Assembly (NCBI GenBank): GCA_018398585.1
Contig: JAGTTD010000024.1
Location: 10,816,071-10,880,070, forward strand
Direction of reading: 5' to 3'
DNA length: 64,000 bases
DNA from: Simmondsia chinensis
Taxonomy: Eukaryota; Streptophyta; Magnoliopsida; Caryophyllales; Simmondsiaceae
Shown here piece after piece: positions 1 to 10,907 of this stretch (position 1 is its first letter; every line of letters starts with the position of its first letter). Below the pieces are notes generated by a model, which saw only the letters and a program-made list of their open reading frames with translations, made no database searches and was not told the DNA's origin. A program made the translations under genes and the position numbers.

Positions 1-199
1 TTATGGATCAAATGTTCTCCCCTATTAGGCTATGGAAATCTCGTTCTTTGTCATACGCTGGCTGCCGGCAGCTCATTTGGTCTATCCTTTTACTATTCAG
101 GTCTACTAGTCATCGATCTTCATGCTTCCGAAGACAATGATTAGGAAGATTGAGTTGACTTTAGCGATGTTCCTTCGGCGAGGCTATTTGCTGACCCTT

Positions 200-217
200 G
201 GGGGGGGGGGGGGGGGG
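200..217 (+). repeat. G homopolymer (18 G)
   Basis: An uninterrupted run of G lies inside the decayed LINE coding region. It breaks the frame and is either slippage in the genome or a sequencing or assembly artefact. Confidence 0.9.
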
Positions 218-539
218 TGAAGGTAGCTTGGAGGCATCTATGCTATCCTCGATGAGAGGGAGGTCTAGGACACCATCATCTTGCTGAGTCGAACCAGGCT
301 TGGATTATGAAGCACATTTGGTTTCTTCTTTCTGATCCTTCCTCACTCTGGCTGCGCTGGGTTCATCTGAACGGGCTTTGAGGGAGGAGCTCCTAGATGG
401 TTGAGGCGACAAGTTCGACTTCGTGTTGCTGGCGTTAGATTCTATCAGTCTGTCACTTGTGATCTGGTGCGATCTATCACTTTATAGGCAATGGCCTTGA
501 CACTGCCCTATGGACTGATTATTGGCTGCCGCGCGGCCG

Positions 540-1155
540 TCTTTTGGAGCGCTTCCCTTCTCGACTACTCACCTCTTCTGGACTTTTGTGGGATTCTCGG
601 GTCTCAGCCATTATTGAGGGTGATCAATGGAGATTTCCACAGGGTTGTCCGGAGCTAAGACCCACCTGGGACATAATTGACTTCAGCCCTCGGGTTGGTG
701 TGGCGGATTCCATCCAGTGGTTGGGTGACCCTTCGGGGAAATTCACCACCAAGTCCACTTGGGAGATGTTGCGGAGTAAGAGAGAGAAGGGCAATATTCA
801 TCACCTTATGTGGTTTTAGATGCATATTCCGAGGCACTCCTTCCTTCTATGGCTCGCTTCTGTAAAGCGGCTTTGGACTCGGGATCGACGTCTACCCTTA
901 AGAGCACTAATAGTTCAGAGCTTGTGTTCTCTGCAGTTCTGCTGATGAGACTCATGAGCACCTTTTCTTTGCTTGTGCCTTTTCTACCTTGGTCTGGAGA
1001 TCCGTCATTCTGAGAACATCTATTGCTTGGCCTACCTTTCTTTGGGACGATCTCATTACTTTGGCTGCTGGGTGAGAGATGGCAGTATCATAGCTCGACT
1101 ATGCCTCTCTGCGACCGTGTACAGTCTCTGGTATGAACGCAACCTTCGGGTATAG
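540..1155 (+). pseudogene. LINE reverse-transcriptase C-terminal zinc-binding (zf-RVT-like) region
   Basis: One frame from about 540 carries the block SGKFTTKSTWE followed by HHLMWF, typical of the zf-RVT domain that closes plant LINE ORF2 proteins. A TAG stop at 817-819 interrupts it. The same family pattern resumes directly downstream (HIPRHSFLLWLA) and continues through a Cys-rich stretch to about 1150. In an active element this protein primes reverse transcription at nicked target DNA. Several breaks make this a pseudogene; the family call is firm, the exact borders are not. Confidence 0.8.
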
Positions 1156-1471
1156 CGTTCTCAGTCCAGATTAGTTGCGGCTTTGCGAGAGGAGATTACA
1201 AGCTTGGTCAGGAGCCGTTTACTAGCTGCTCCTTCATTCAGAGGAGCTCATCGCCATGCTTCCTTGCTTTGGCAATGGGGCTTTGAGTATTAGTTCTTCT
1301 TTTTTCCATTAGTTTTCTTTGGTTGCTTATTGTATGGACTTTCTCTGAATTATGTTTGATGTTGTTTCATCTTTGTAGGCTTTAGCTGTGTCCTGGGGTA
1401 GCCCCTTGGAGCTATACTATATTTCTTTCATCTATATATTTTGCTGAATTACCAAAAAAAAAAAAAAAAAA

Positions 1472-2619
1472 GCACATTGAGGTCCCTTGAAGCCAAGGTA
1501 TACCCATGATTCAAAGGGCCAGCAGCCCCATAGGTTGCACCATCATTCCTATGGATGGAGTCCAAGTGGATGGAACTTGAGTTAGCCATAGTTGGGTTCC
1601 TCGTTCCTTTAGGGACGGTTTTAGCAACCTGAGTTAGTGGCATCCATAAGCTCGAAGGAACATCAAGAAGGTACCAAGTAGGAACTGAGGGAGGAAGAAC
1701 ATACCTTAACTACCCAATGTTCTCTCTAACAGCTTGAACTAAGCCATTATAAGTCACACCCTACCTAACCAAGATGGTCTGGACTTCAATTACTGTCTGC
1801 CTTACCTCCTCCTTAGCTATAAGCGTAGCGATGGAAGATAGGGTTGAGTTCTTTTTAATCAAGACTCTATCAGTTTCTTATGAAGCCTCTCTTTCATTGC
1901 GGTTCCAATGTTATTTTTAATGGCTCTCATTGCGGTTAAATTTATACGTTCGCTGTTAGAGTACGCTTAGTCTCAGCATGTTGCTTTTCATGGAGCCTTT
2001 GATCAACGAGTTCCATCTAGCATTTGAGCATGGCCATGAAACTCTTTCGACAAAAGCCATCAAGCCCAATACGCTCGTCTTCGGAGATTTCATCATCACC
2101 TCCGCTTTCCTTATTATGGTTATGACTTGTTTCATCATCTCACGACAAGGGGCTTTGCTCTGAGGGCACTTGACTGGGGACCCCTTAAGGGCCAACCCTT
2201 CGGGTTCCTTGAGTTCAAAAGTACTGTATCTTCTAGTTCTGATCATTAAAGAATGTCCGAGACTACATTTTGACAATCCACAATGGGGTTTAAGACAACT
2301 ACGTCCTGTGATAAGTCTCCCACTGTGGTTGACAAAAGGCGTATTTACTTTTTTTTGTTTGCTTAGTGCGTATGTGGTCGCTGTAGATATAAAATAAAAC
2401 AAACATGCAAAAAGGGGCTCGTGGCGATATGGAAACGTGCCTAAATTCTGAACTAGATGTGTCTGACCTCAACTAATCACCTTTTCGAGGAAAAGGGATG
2501 GTACTTTTGGTGAATTCGACTTCGATTTGTAACTTATGTGGATTCTAATTCTGTTCCAATTAAGGAGACTTTTTTTATGTTTTTGTGATTTTTTTTTAAT
2601 ATATGATTGACAGAAAATA
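1472..2619. other. Unassigned, probably retrotransposon-derived DNA
   Basis: No recognisable gene. An open frame of 148 codons lies on the minus strand at 1956-2402 without any motif I know, and its codon content looks like chance. The GC content and the absence of simple repeats resemble non-coding parts of old LTR elements, but no LTR, PBS or protein domain is visible. Confidence 0.4.
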
Positions 2620-2970
2620 AAAGGATATGGATCTGGCTCTAGTGGTAATTAGGATGATAGAGCAAAGCCCACATACATCTTTCCTTGAACACTTAAAATC
2701 TAGGAACTGGGGTGGAGATAAATTTAAGAGCTCAGCAGTCCACATACAAGCCTGAGTCAATTAGATTTTGAGGCATGGCACCCTTGGCTTGTAATAACTC
2801 GAATGAGTTAGAGTTTGATAAGATTAAGATGGAGCAAACCGTATTTGGTTTACAGGATGAGGACTCATGCAAAGCCCTTAAAGCAATAACTCAAACCTAA
2901 GTTCACCTAACATATTAAGCAGTGACACCAATGTTAAGACTAATGCAATCAAGGTCAAGCCTTGGCCATC
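2620..2970 (+). repeat. Dispersed repeat, copy 1
   Basis: This stretch matches the reverse complement of 25350-25690 along its length with many small differences. Shared words in order include AAGAGCTCAG, GAGCCTGAGTCA or its variant, GGCACCCTTG and GACTAATGCAATCA. It has no coding content. It could be a non-autonomous retroelement or a conserved segment of an LTR; I cannot assign a family. Confidence 0.65.
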
Positions 2971-3384
2971 AAAGCCTTAAACAAATGCCTTAACTCTCAA
3001 CTTGTCAATTGTGGGAATAGATTAAAATAGAAAGTTCATACCTACATCCCAAAAAAATTTATTTCTTTGAAGAAAGCAAGTACAAGAGTAATCTACGCTA
3101 ACCTAAGCTAAGTTTCGCTACTTCTTGGTAGAAAGTATAAGTGTGTTGCAAAAAAAAACTTGAAGAAGTTTGAATGAGTGGTGCTGGACCCTTTACAACT
3201 ACAATAGTGTCTTTTATTTATAGAAAAAGGAAATAATTGTTGCATCCTATTCTCCCGGCATTTCCTTCCCACTTCTGCCTCAATGCTTCTTTGGAACACT
3301 AAATGGGCCCTGATCGTGCCCTTGAATTAGTGATTGCAATTGCATTCGAATCCATCGTGTATCCATCTAGCCCAATTTGTTTTT
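2971..3384. other. No gene seen
   Basis: AT-rich sequence between the dispersed repeat and the hAT-like MITE. Short ORFs only, no motif, no repeat structure noticed. Confidence 0.5.
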
Positions 3385-3984
3385 GATGGACTTGGATTTA
3401 GATGTTGATAAATGGATTTTGGATCTGGTCGGATTTGGATGACATCAAACCTAACCCAAACCAGACCCAAATCCAACCCGAAATTATATTTAATGTAGAC
3501 AAAATTTTAAAATTACTAAATTTTAAGTCTTTAGTTGTCAAACGGTATTCCAACATCTTTTTCTTTATAGTGCCAACATTTTGAAGTTTGTTTCGGCACT
3601 GTAATATTTTTTATAGAACCATGATATAACACATTTATGTATAAAGATTACTTATTAAGAGATATCTAAATGATTGCCTAATATTATATGTATAAACATT
3701 AAATGAAAAAGAAAAAAGATAGCAATTTGTCCAAATATTAGTTTTAGAGGTTTCATTATTACATAATTATTGCTAATATATTAATATTAGATTATAATAT
3801 TACAATTTATTCTATAATTTAAATGGGGTTATGGGTTTGAGCCAAATATCCATTCCACCTGACGGATTTAGATTTGGATAGAAATTTTATTGAATAAAAA
3901 GGCTTTTTTTGGATCTAGGTTGGGTCGGGTTTTTTCTGGGTCAAATCTGGATGGAGGCAAACCTGACCCATTGCCATCTCTACC
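3385..3984. mobile_element. hAT-like MITE, left terminus degraded
   Basis: The right end reads, on the reverse strand, GGTAGAGATGGCAATGGGT, the terminal motif seen in many plant hAT-type MITEs. The left part carries the matching internal blocks rich in GGGTCGGGTTTGGAT and its complement CAAACCCAACCC. The interior is AT-rich and non-coding. Two further pieces of the same family lie at 4145-4458 and 27350-27553. The left terminal repeat is not intact, so no target-site duplication can be read. Confidence 0.6.
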
Positions 3985-4144
3985 TGGAATTGTGTACTCG
4001 AGCGTCTTTCTAACAACCGTATAAATCGTTGAAGTCCCTTTTAGACGTCCCATGTTATTTTAGATAAACTTGTGGCCCATGCATTTGGAAATGCGCGAGT
4101 AACTGTCACGAGCTTCAAAACCATCTATCTTGCAACATTCTGGG

Positions 4145-4458
4145 TAGGGATGGAAATGGGTTGGGTTTGGGTCGGGTTCTTCTTCATCCAGAACCAACCC
4201 AAAAAAACCAAACCCAACCCAAATTCAAAAAAAAAACCCATTTATTCTATAAAATTTATATCCAAATCCAAAGTCCATTGGATGGAATGGGTATCCAACT
4301 CAAATCCATAACCTATATAAATTATGGAATAAGTTATAATATTACAATCTAATATTAATATATATAACAATAACAATGCAATAATAATAACTCAAAGCTA
4401 ATATTTAGACAAATCGCTATATTTTGAACAATTGATTGTATTTGCAATTACTCTTGTA
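4145..4458. mobile_element. hAT-like MITE fragment cut by the pararetrovirus block
   Basis: It begins TAGGGATGGAAATGGGTTGG and then follows the reverse complement of the right half of the 3385-3984 element closely. It stops near 4458, exactly where pararetroviral leader sequence begins. The remaining half of this MITE is not found at the far side of the viral block. Confidence 0.6.
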
Positions 4459-4900
4459 TTGTTTGGTTTTAACAGTCACCTAATAGTTTTGCTATTTAAC
4501 ACCATTAAGAACAATTTTAGTATTTAACACCGTTGAGAACGGGAACACCAGTGACACAGTAACGGGAACACCTAGGCGAGAACACCTTCTACACGACTTA
4601 CCAAAGCTATCCGGGCTTACCAACGCTACACTTCCGGCTTACCAATGCTCCTAATAAGTGCCTTAATAGCAAACCGTTCCTAATAAGTGCTTAACAATAT
4701 TTCCGTAAATTACTATTGAAAACACCTTGAACTTAGCTCTGATACCAGGAAGGGGGCAGGATCAGCTGACGCAGACAGAAGAAGATGAGAAAGATGGAAT
4801 TTATTAATTGAAAAATTAAAACATAGGTTGAGTACAAAAGAGCAATTGAAACTACAAACATAAAATTGAAATACATATGAAACTTACAAATTGAATATAG
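4459..4900 (-). promoter_or_regulatory. Pararetrovirus leader with primer-binding site (segment 4)
   Basis: Leader of the left-most segment, between the transcription start region and the point where movement protein would begin. The sequence closely matches the leaders at 13325-13880 and 28390-28954. It contains short repeated words (variants of GGTAAGCC and GGTGTTCCCG) that could form stem structures. It is cut at 4459 just before the start codon position, so no movement protein follows. Confidence 0.8.
4736..4747 (-). promoter_or_regulatory. tRNA-Met primer-binding site
   Basis: On the minus strand this reads TGGTATCAGAGC, complementary to the 3' end of plant initiator tRNA-Met and used by caulimovirids to prime minus-strand DNA. 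It lies about 270 bases downstream of the TATA box at 5014-5020. Confidence 0.85.
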
Positions 4901-5299
4901 TGGAGTACAACACTTGAAAATAAACTTACAAAGAAAAATTTTGCTCTAGTACTTCTCTCTTGTATTCTGTTGGCAATTTTTGTTCTGCCTTGAACGAAGC
5001 TGGGACACTCCCCCTTTATAGGAGAAGCAGCACCCCAGACTTCAAATGAGATCCGTGACCCCGGAATTAAAATGCGAATTTTGAAATCCGAACAGTAACC
5101 GTTAGTAATTTTGAGTCTTGAATTGCAACACATGTCTTCCATCTTCATTTGTTATTATTGAGCAGTTATGTGCATCTTTTGAATTTTGCTTCCGTCCTTT
5201 ATTGAATTATTGAGCCATACGGCGCAGCTTTTGTTTTCTCCCTTTGTCCTGTATTAAATTAGTCTTGTAAACTTGAATCATCAGAACCAATTGAATAGA
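4900..5299 (-). promoter_or_regulatory. Pregenomic RNA promoter, segment 4
   Basis: TATA box TATAAAG at 5014-5020 (minus strand) followed by GGGGGA. Upstream are two near-identical words of the form GCACAGTA..GCTCAATAATTC about 50 bases apart, present in all promoter copies of the window. The layout matches a 35S-type caulimovirid promoter. Confidence 0.75.
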
Positions 5300-5620
5300 T
5301 TACTTTGACTGGAATTGACTTCTTCATCATCATCTTCAGAGGAAGAATTCTGGATTTGTTGAAGGAGCTGAGTAAGGAGTTCTTTTGAAATTTTTAATTT
5401 GGATTTTGTGGAAGAGCTTGTTGGTGAGGCCTTTTGAGGATGAGATTCAGAAAGGATTTTTAGAATGCCTAGAGAATTATGACTGAGAATTTGAATATTC
5501 TTATTTTGTTTTTGAAAAATTTTGATAAGGAATCAATGGTTAAGAAGGGCGTATGTACCGGGCTTCAATATTTTCATTTTTAAGTTTTTCATATTTTTCA
5601 AATAAAAAGTTTTGCCTAGT
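5300..5620 (-). pseudogene. Pararetrovirus downstream-ORF C-terminal tail (type B, copy 1)
   Basis: Acidic and serine-rich tail with the word SSSEDDDEEV followed by a stop, shared almost unchanged with the type A downstream ORF at 14200-14400, 17150-17340, 27900-28120 and 35400-35650. It sits directly upstream of the promoter in the circular map. The function of the tail is unknown. Confidence 0.65.
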
Positions 5621-6121
5621 TTAGGTAAGAAAGGGAACTTCAAAAATTTTATTGAAAGATAGGATTTTTTGAGTAAAGTCCTCTGAGGCATGGAAGTTGC
5701 CAAAGACATCTTGTTTTTTTGACACTGTAATATCAGGGCTGATAATAACATCAACAATTTCCCTAGCTCTCCAATGTCGAATTTGTTTAGATATGGAATT
5801 GTTAGGACATGGCCATGGATCATCTGAAGGGAGGAGAGAACGTCTAATAGGTGAACCGTAAACAAGCATCCTATGTTGAGTAGGGATAGTATAAATATCA
5901 TAGAATTCTACAACCTTTGATACAATCAGCATTTCAATAGAAATGACACCATCTTGAAAATTCTTTTGAACTACATATTTGAGCTTCCTGCCAAATTGAT
6001 CGGCTTGGTCAGGTTTTGTAAAAATCAGCTGGAATAGAAATCCATAATCCAAAAGGTTTTGTGCAGTGAGAACAATTTCTTGGCCTTCATGAATGATGGT
6101 CATTGGATCATAGATTTCCAT
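5621..6121 (-). CDS. Unassigned type B pararetroviral ORF (166 codons), copy 1
   Basis: An open frame starting MEIYDPMTIIHEGQE. It continues through a central block with QFGRKLKYVVQKNFQDG and EFYDIYTIP and is uninterrupted to 5621. A second, frameshifted copy lies at 8640-9200, so the frame is ancestral and not a chance ORF. It lies between the coiled-coil downstream ORF and the conserved acidic tail, a place where type A copies have nothing. I do not recognise the family; no Cys-His cluster, membrane segment or signal peptide is evident. Confidence 0.6.
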   Translation of the reverse strand: MEIYDPMTIIHEGQEIVLTAQNLLDYGFLFQLIFTKPDQADQFGRKLKYVVQKNFQDGVISIEMLIVSKVVEFYDIYTIPTQHRMLVYGSPIRRSLLPSDDPWPCPNNSISKQIRHWRAREIVDVIISPDITVSKKQDVFGNFHASEDFTQKILSFNKIFEVPFLT

Positions 6122-6169
6122 TTCAATGCAAACTCACAGAATTAAATAGGTGAGATGGCAAGGGTAATC

Positions 6170-7855
6170 GTCCCTGTTGTCTAGTGGGTCAAGGCATTTT
6201 GAGTTTGTTTACAGTTCGCTGAAAAATGGTAGAAGGCAAACCATTAGTAAGCTAGGCAAGGAATATAAATTCCATTGTTGGATAAGTCTTTGAGAAATTG
6301 TTGGATTTTAATTAGGAGTCTATTGTTACAACGTTGAGTGACTAAGGAAATATAGGAAGCAACATCTTGAGGTAAATAGCTAAGGAATTTTTGAGGAAAG
6401 AAGAAAATCTTTGGTTTTGTAACATCATAAGTTGATGAAAAGTTACTCCAATTTGGCGTCTTTGTTTGGTAATCAATTTCTTTTTGTAAAATAAGAATTT
6501 GATGCCTAAGGTTGATACACTCATCATTTTTTTGTTGTAATTGGGTTTGGAGGGAATCAATATCAGAGACTTGAGTGACTAAGGAAATATGAGCAGCAAC
6601 ATCTTGAGGTAAATAGCTAAGGAATTTTTGAGGAAAGAAGAAAATCCTTGGTTTTGTGACATCATAAGTTGATGAAAAGTTACTCCAATTTGGCGTCTTC
6701 GTTGGTAATCAATTTCTTTTTGTAAAACAAGAATTTGATGCCTAAGGTTGATGCACTCATCATTTTTCTGTTGTAATTGGGTTTGGAGGGAATCAATATC
6801 AAAGACTTGAGCTTGCTGAAGGGATATATCTTTGGCGATAAGAGAATCATCACTTGGAGTTGGAGGGACGTTAGATTTTGAATCTGATATTGTTAAGTTG
6901 GAAAGTAGTGTTGAAATTTTTGAAATATTTTGAAATTCCAAATTAAACATATGAAAATGTTGTTTTAGGTATTTTAGAAAGGTCTTGGGTGTATAATGTT
7001 CTTTGAGAACAAAATTATCCCACCATTTGACTTTGAATTTCCTAACCAATGAAAGAGGATAGGGTTGTTTTAAACATTGAGTATGGGCATAGGACCAGCA
7101 AAATATCCAAGGAATTTGGAAAATTGAATGAAAATGTAAAATTGAATCTACTGGTTACTCTTGTGAATAGTTTGAAAAAATATCAAGTAAATCTTTTGTT
7201 ATAACTGGGTAAATATCAATTATGCTTCCAAAGGAATGCCACCATTCCTAAAACCATGTTGGAAATGTTTGAGATTTGTTTATAAATTGGAAGAACCAAG
7301 TATGATCAAATGGTTGATAAAGAAAAGCTTTGAACTAAGCTGTCTTGTAATCTTGATAAGTAAAACTTTTTGGAGTAAAGAATTTTGAAAATCGTTTTGG
7401 TCTATCGAAACTTTGATCAAAATCTTTGAGGTGTAAAATATTTCTGATTTTGCAACTTGAGAATTGGATTTGTTCATTATTACCCTTGTGATGTTTAATC
7501 TGAACAGATCTAGTATCGATTAAATTAAGTTCATAAAATTCACGAGTTTTCTGAATGTCATCAGGAAACCAATGAAATTTTTTTGGAAAAATAGTCTTGA
7601 CTAGATTTTTGATGTTGTTGAGAGATAGGGGTTCCTTTTGTCTTGTAACTAGTATGTGTTCCATTTGGGGTTTTGTAACATATTGGCTAATTTGAAGTGA
7701 TTGCTCAAGAGGTTGACTAGGGGATTGTGTTGAGATTTTTTGAGGAGAAAAGTCCTTGATTGTGAGCGTATTTTTTATTGAAGAAGAGTGGGAATGGGAT
7801 TTGAGAGACATTGCAGAGTCTTCTTAGGATTGAATCTTCCCTTTACCTTTATCTG
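6170..7855 (-). pseudogene. Type B pararetroviral downstream ORF with coiled coil, copy 1
   Basis: The frame begins at about 7855 with a Met-Lys-Thr-Asp-Lys-Gly-Lys start parallel to the type A start, then a Ser/Gln-rich region, the signature WF.EWWHSFG and FKVKWWDNF, and a heptad-patterned stretch (LQTQLQQKNDECINLRHQIL) that suggests a coiled coil. Frameshifts and at least one stop interrupt it. A 237-base in-frame tandem duplication at about 6342-6815 doubles the coiled-coil end; the second copy at 9240-10640 has it once. In other caulimovirids this position holds a transactivator or accessory protein; homology to those is not shown here. Confidence 0.65.
6342..6815 (-). repeat. 237-bp tandem duplication inside the type B ORF
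   Basis: Two direct copies start at 6342 and 6579, a period of 237 bases, which is 79 codons and keeps the frame. Only one copy exists in the related region at 9420-9640, so the duplication arose after the 3.08-kb unit was doubled. Confidence 0.7.
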
Positions 7856-7981
7856 TCTTCATTTCCTGCAGATAAAAAATCGGAATATTTGTTCGAAGGT
7901 AATTCCTAAAACAAGGGGTTTGTGTAAAGTAATTTTGAAAGGAAGTTAAAACTGTTTTTAGTTTTGAAATTGTATTTGGCT

Positions 7982-8339
7982 GGAGTACAACACTTGAAAA
8001 TAAAATGACAAAGTAAAATTTTTGCTCTGGTATTTCTCTCTAGTATAGTGTTAGTAACTTTCGCTCTGCCTTGAACGAAGCTGGGACGTCCCCCTTTATA
8101 GGCGAAGCAGCACCCCGGACTTCAAATGAGATCCGTGACCCCGAAATTAAAATGGAAATTTTGAAATCCGCACAGCAACCGTTAATAATTTCGAGTCTTG
8201 AATTGCAACACATGTCTTCCGTCTTTATTTTAACTACTGAGCAGTACTGTGCATCTTTAGAAATTTGCTTTCGTCTTTTATTGAATTATTGAGCCATACT
8301 GTGCAGCTTTTGTCTTTTCCCTTTGTCCTGTATTCAATT
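7982..8339 (-). promoter_or_regulatory. Pregenomic RNA promoter, segment 3
   Basis: TATA box at 8094-8100 (minus strand) within the conserved CGCCTATAAAGGGGGACGTC context, and the two upstream GCTCAATAATTC-type words. The transcribed leader is cut at 7981, where it joins type B ORF-upstream sequence across a 4-base overlap AGCC. No primer-binding site follows in this copy. Confidence 0.75.
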
Positions 8340-9200
8340 AGTCTTGTAAACTTGAATCATCAGAATAGACTGAATGGATCACTTTGACTGGAATTGACTT
8401 TTTCATCATCATCTTCGGAGGAAGAATTCTGGATTTGCTGAAGGAGCTAAGTAGGAGTTCTTTTGAAATTTTTTATTTGGATTTTGTGGAAGAGCTTGAT
8501 GGTGAGGCCTTTTGAGAATGAGATTTAGAAGGGGTTTTTAGAATGCCTGGAGAATTATGACCGAGAATTTGATTGTTCTTATTTTTGTTTTTGAAAGATT
8601 TTGATAAGAAATTATTGGTTAAGAAGGGTGAATGTACCAGGCTTCAATATTTTTATTTTTAAGTTTTTCATACTTTTCAAGTAAAAAGTTTTGCCTAGTT
8701 TCGATAAGAAAGGGAACTTCAAAAATTTTATTGAAGATAGGATTTTTTGACTAAAGTCCTCTGAGACAAGGAAGTTGTCAAAGACATCCTATTTTTTTGG
8801 CACTGTAATATTAGGGCTGATAATAACATCCACAATTTCCCTTGCTCTCCAATGTCAAATTTGTTTTGATACGGAATTGTTAGGACATGGCCATGGATCA
8901 TCTGAAGGGAGGAGAGAATGTCTAATGGGTGAACCGTAAACAAGCATCCTAAGTTGAGCAGGGATGGTATAAATATCATAGAATTCTACAACCTTTGATT
9001 GAATCATCATTTCAATAGAAATGACACTATCTTGAAAATTCTATTGAACTACATATTTGAGATTCCTGCCAACTTGATCGGCTTGGTCAGTTTTTGTAAA
9101 AATCATCTGGAATAGGAATCCATAATCCAAAAGTTTTTAAGGCAGTGAGAACAATTTCTTGGCCTTCATGAATGATGGTCATTAGATCATAAATTTACAT
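8340..9200 (-). pseudogene. Type B acidic tail and unassigned ORF, copy 2
   Basis: Second copy of 5300-6121. The same protein blocks are readable, but the frame shifts several times and the initiating ATG region is altered. The longest open piece is 8728-8979. Sequence agreement with copy 1 in all blocks shows the ORF was once conserved. Confidence 0.65.
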
Positions 9201-9239
9201 GTCCATCCAAACTCGCACAATTGAATAGGTGAGATGGCA

Positions 9240-10640
9240 AGGTCAGTCGCCCCTGTTTTCTAATGAGTTAAGGCATATTTGAGTTTGTTTACAGCCTGTT
9301 GGAAAATGGTAGAAGGCAAACCATTGGTAAGTTAGGCCAAGAATATAAATTCCATTGTTGGATAAGTCTTGGAGAAATTGTTGGATTTTAATTAGGAGTC
9401 TATTGTTACTGCATTAAGTGACTAAGGCAATATGGCAGCAACATCTTGAGGTAAATAGCTAAGGAATTTTTGAGGAAAGAAGAAAATCCTTGGTTTTGTG
9501 AGATCGTAAGTTGATGAAAAGTTACTCCAATTTGGCGTCTTTGTTTGGTAATCAATTACTTTTTGTAAAACAAGAATTTGGCCTAAGCTGATACTCATCA
9601 GTTTTCTGTTGTAATTGGGTTCGGAGGGAATCAATATCAGAGGTTTGAGCTTGCTGAAGGGATACATCTTTGGCAGTAAGAGAATCATCACTAGGAGTTA
9701 GAGGGACGTTAGATTTTGAATCTGATATTGTTAAGTTCGAAATTAGTGTTGAAAATTTTGAAATATTTTGAAATTCCAAATTAAACATATGAAAATGTTG
9801 TTTTAGGTATTTTAGAAAGATCTTGTGGGTGTAATGTTCTTTGGAAACAAAATTATCCCACCATTTGACTTTGAATTCCCTAGCCAATGAAAGTGGATGG
9901 TGTTGTTTTAAATATTGAGTATGGGCATAGGACTAGCAAAAGATCCAGGGAATTTGAAAAAATTGAATCTAGTGGTTCATCTTGTGAATAGTTTGAATAA
10001 ATATCAAGTAAACTTTTGTCATAGCAGGGTAAATATCAATTTTGCTTCCAAAGGAATGCCACCATTCGTAAAACCATGTTGGAAATGTTTGAAATTTGTT
10101 TATAATTTGGAAGAACCAAGTATGATCAATTGGTTGATAAAGAAAAGCTTTGAACCAAGCTGTCATGTAATCTTGATAAGTAAAACTTTCTAGAGTAAAG
10201 AATTTTTAAAATCGTTTTGGTCTCTAGAAACTTTGATCAAAATCTTTGAGGTGCAAAATATTTTTGATTTTGCAACTTGAGAATTTGATTTGCTCATTAT
10301 TACCCTTATGATGTTTAATATGAACAAATCCAGTATCGATTAAAATAAGTTTATAAAATTCACGAGTTTTCTAAATGTCATCAAGAAACCAATGAAATTT
10401 TTTTGGGAAAATAGTCATGACTAAGTTTTTTATATTGTCGAGTGACAGGGGTTCCTTTTGTCGTGTAACTAATATGAGTTCCATTTGGGGTTTTGTCACA
10501 TATTGGCTAATTTGCAGTGATTACTCAAGAGGTTGACAAGGGGATTATGTTGAGATTTTTTGAGGAGAAAAGTCAATGATTGTGAGCGTATTTTTTTTTT
10601 GGAGAAGAGGGGGAATGGGATTTGAGAGACATTGCATAGT
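9240..10640 (-). pseudogene. Type B downstream ORF with coiled coil, copy 2
   Basis: Second copy of the coiled-coil ORF, in pieces (9552-9887 is the longest open run, with FKVKWWDNF and the heptad region). The WF.EWW.SFG signature lies near 10050-10090, and the N-terminal Ser/Gln-rich part extends to about 10640. Stops and small indels break it. It lacks the 237-base duplication of copy 1. Confidence 0.65.
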
Positions 10641-10907
10641 CTTCTGAGGATTGAATCTTCCCTTCACCTTGTCTTCATTTCCTGCAGATAAAAAAATCAG
10701 AATGCTTGTCCGAAGGTAATTCCTAGAAGAAGGGTTTTGTATAAAGTAATTTTGAAAGGATGTCAAAACTATTTTTAGTTTTGAAATTGTATTTGGCTTT
10801 GCAAATTTATAATAGAGTTTTGAAAAGGGAATTTTGAAATGTAAAAATTTTTGAAATTTTGCTTTTAACCAAAACGTAATGATTTGTTTTGGACTAGAGA
10901 CAAGTTT
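10641..10907 (-). pseudogene. Type B linker between knuckle protein and downstream ORF
   Basis: The reading frame of the type B knuckle protein appears to continue past a stop at 10908-10910 through a Lys/Phe-rich stretch to about 10680, just upstream of the downstream ORF start. No protease, RT or RNase H motif lies here, although type A has about 2.5 kb of such sequence in this position. Either those genes were deleted or this molecule never had them. Confidence 0.5.

Larger units (their letters stand above)
1..1471 (+). mobile_element. L1-type LINE, 5'-truncated by window edge
   Basis: This is the 3' portion of a plant non-LTR retrotransposon. The first 190 bases translate in pieces to the region after the RT fingers and palm that plant LINEs share, with a Ser-Tyr-Ala-Gly-like motif. 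It is followed by a reverse-transcriptase zinc-binding region (540-1150), a non-coding 3' UTR and a pure A tract at 1454-1471 that marks the retroposed 3' end. Frameshifts, a long G run and internal stops show that it is dead. The 5' end and the left target-site duplication lie outside the window, so age and full length cannot be judged. Confidence 0.85.
4904..10800 (-). repeat. Tandem duplication of a ~3.08-kb type B pararetroviral unit
   Basis: The promoter/leader-start word TGGAGTACAACACTTG occurs at about 4904 and again at 7981, a spacing of 3077 bases. Everything between (promoter, acidic tail, 166-codon ORF, coiled-coil ORF) is repeated in the same order from 7981 to about 10800, with point changes and indels. 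The two units differ by several percent, so the duplication is old or they came from two viral molecules. Confidence 0.75.

Noticed and set aside
1956..2402. 148-codon minus-strand ORF as a host gene.
   Set aside because: No domain, no codon bias, an antisense ORF of similar length, and surroundings made of repeats.
7975..7990. The leader joined directly to type B sequence looked like a reverse-transcribed spliced RNA.
   Set aside because: The junction is not at the GTAAGT donor nor at the TCTGCAG acceptor. No GT follows the leader side in the parental copies, and the two sides share AGCC, so short-homology joining fits better.
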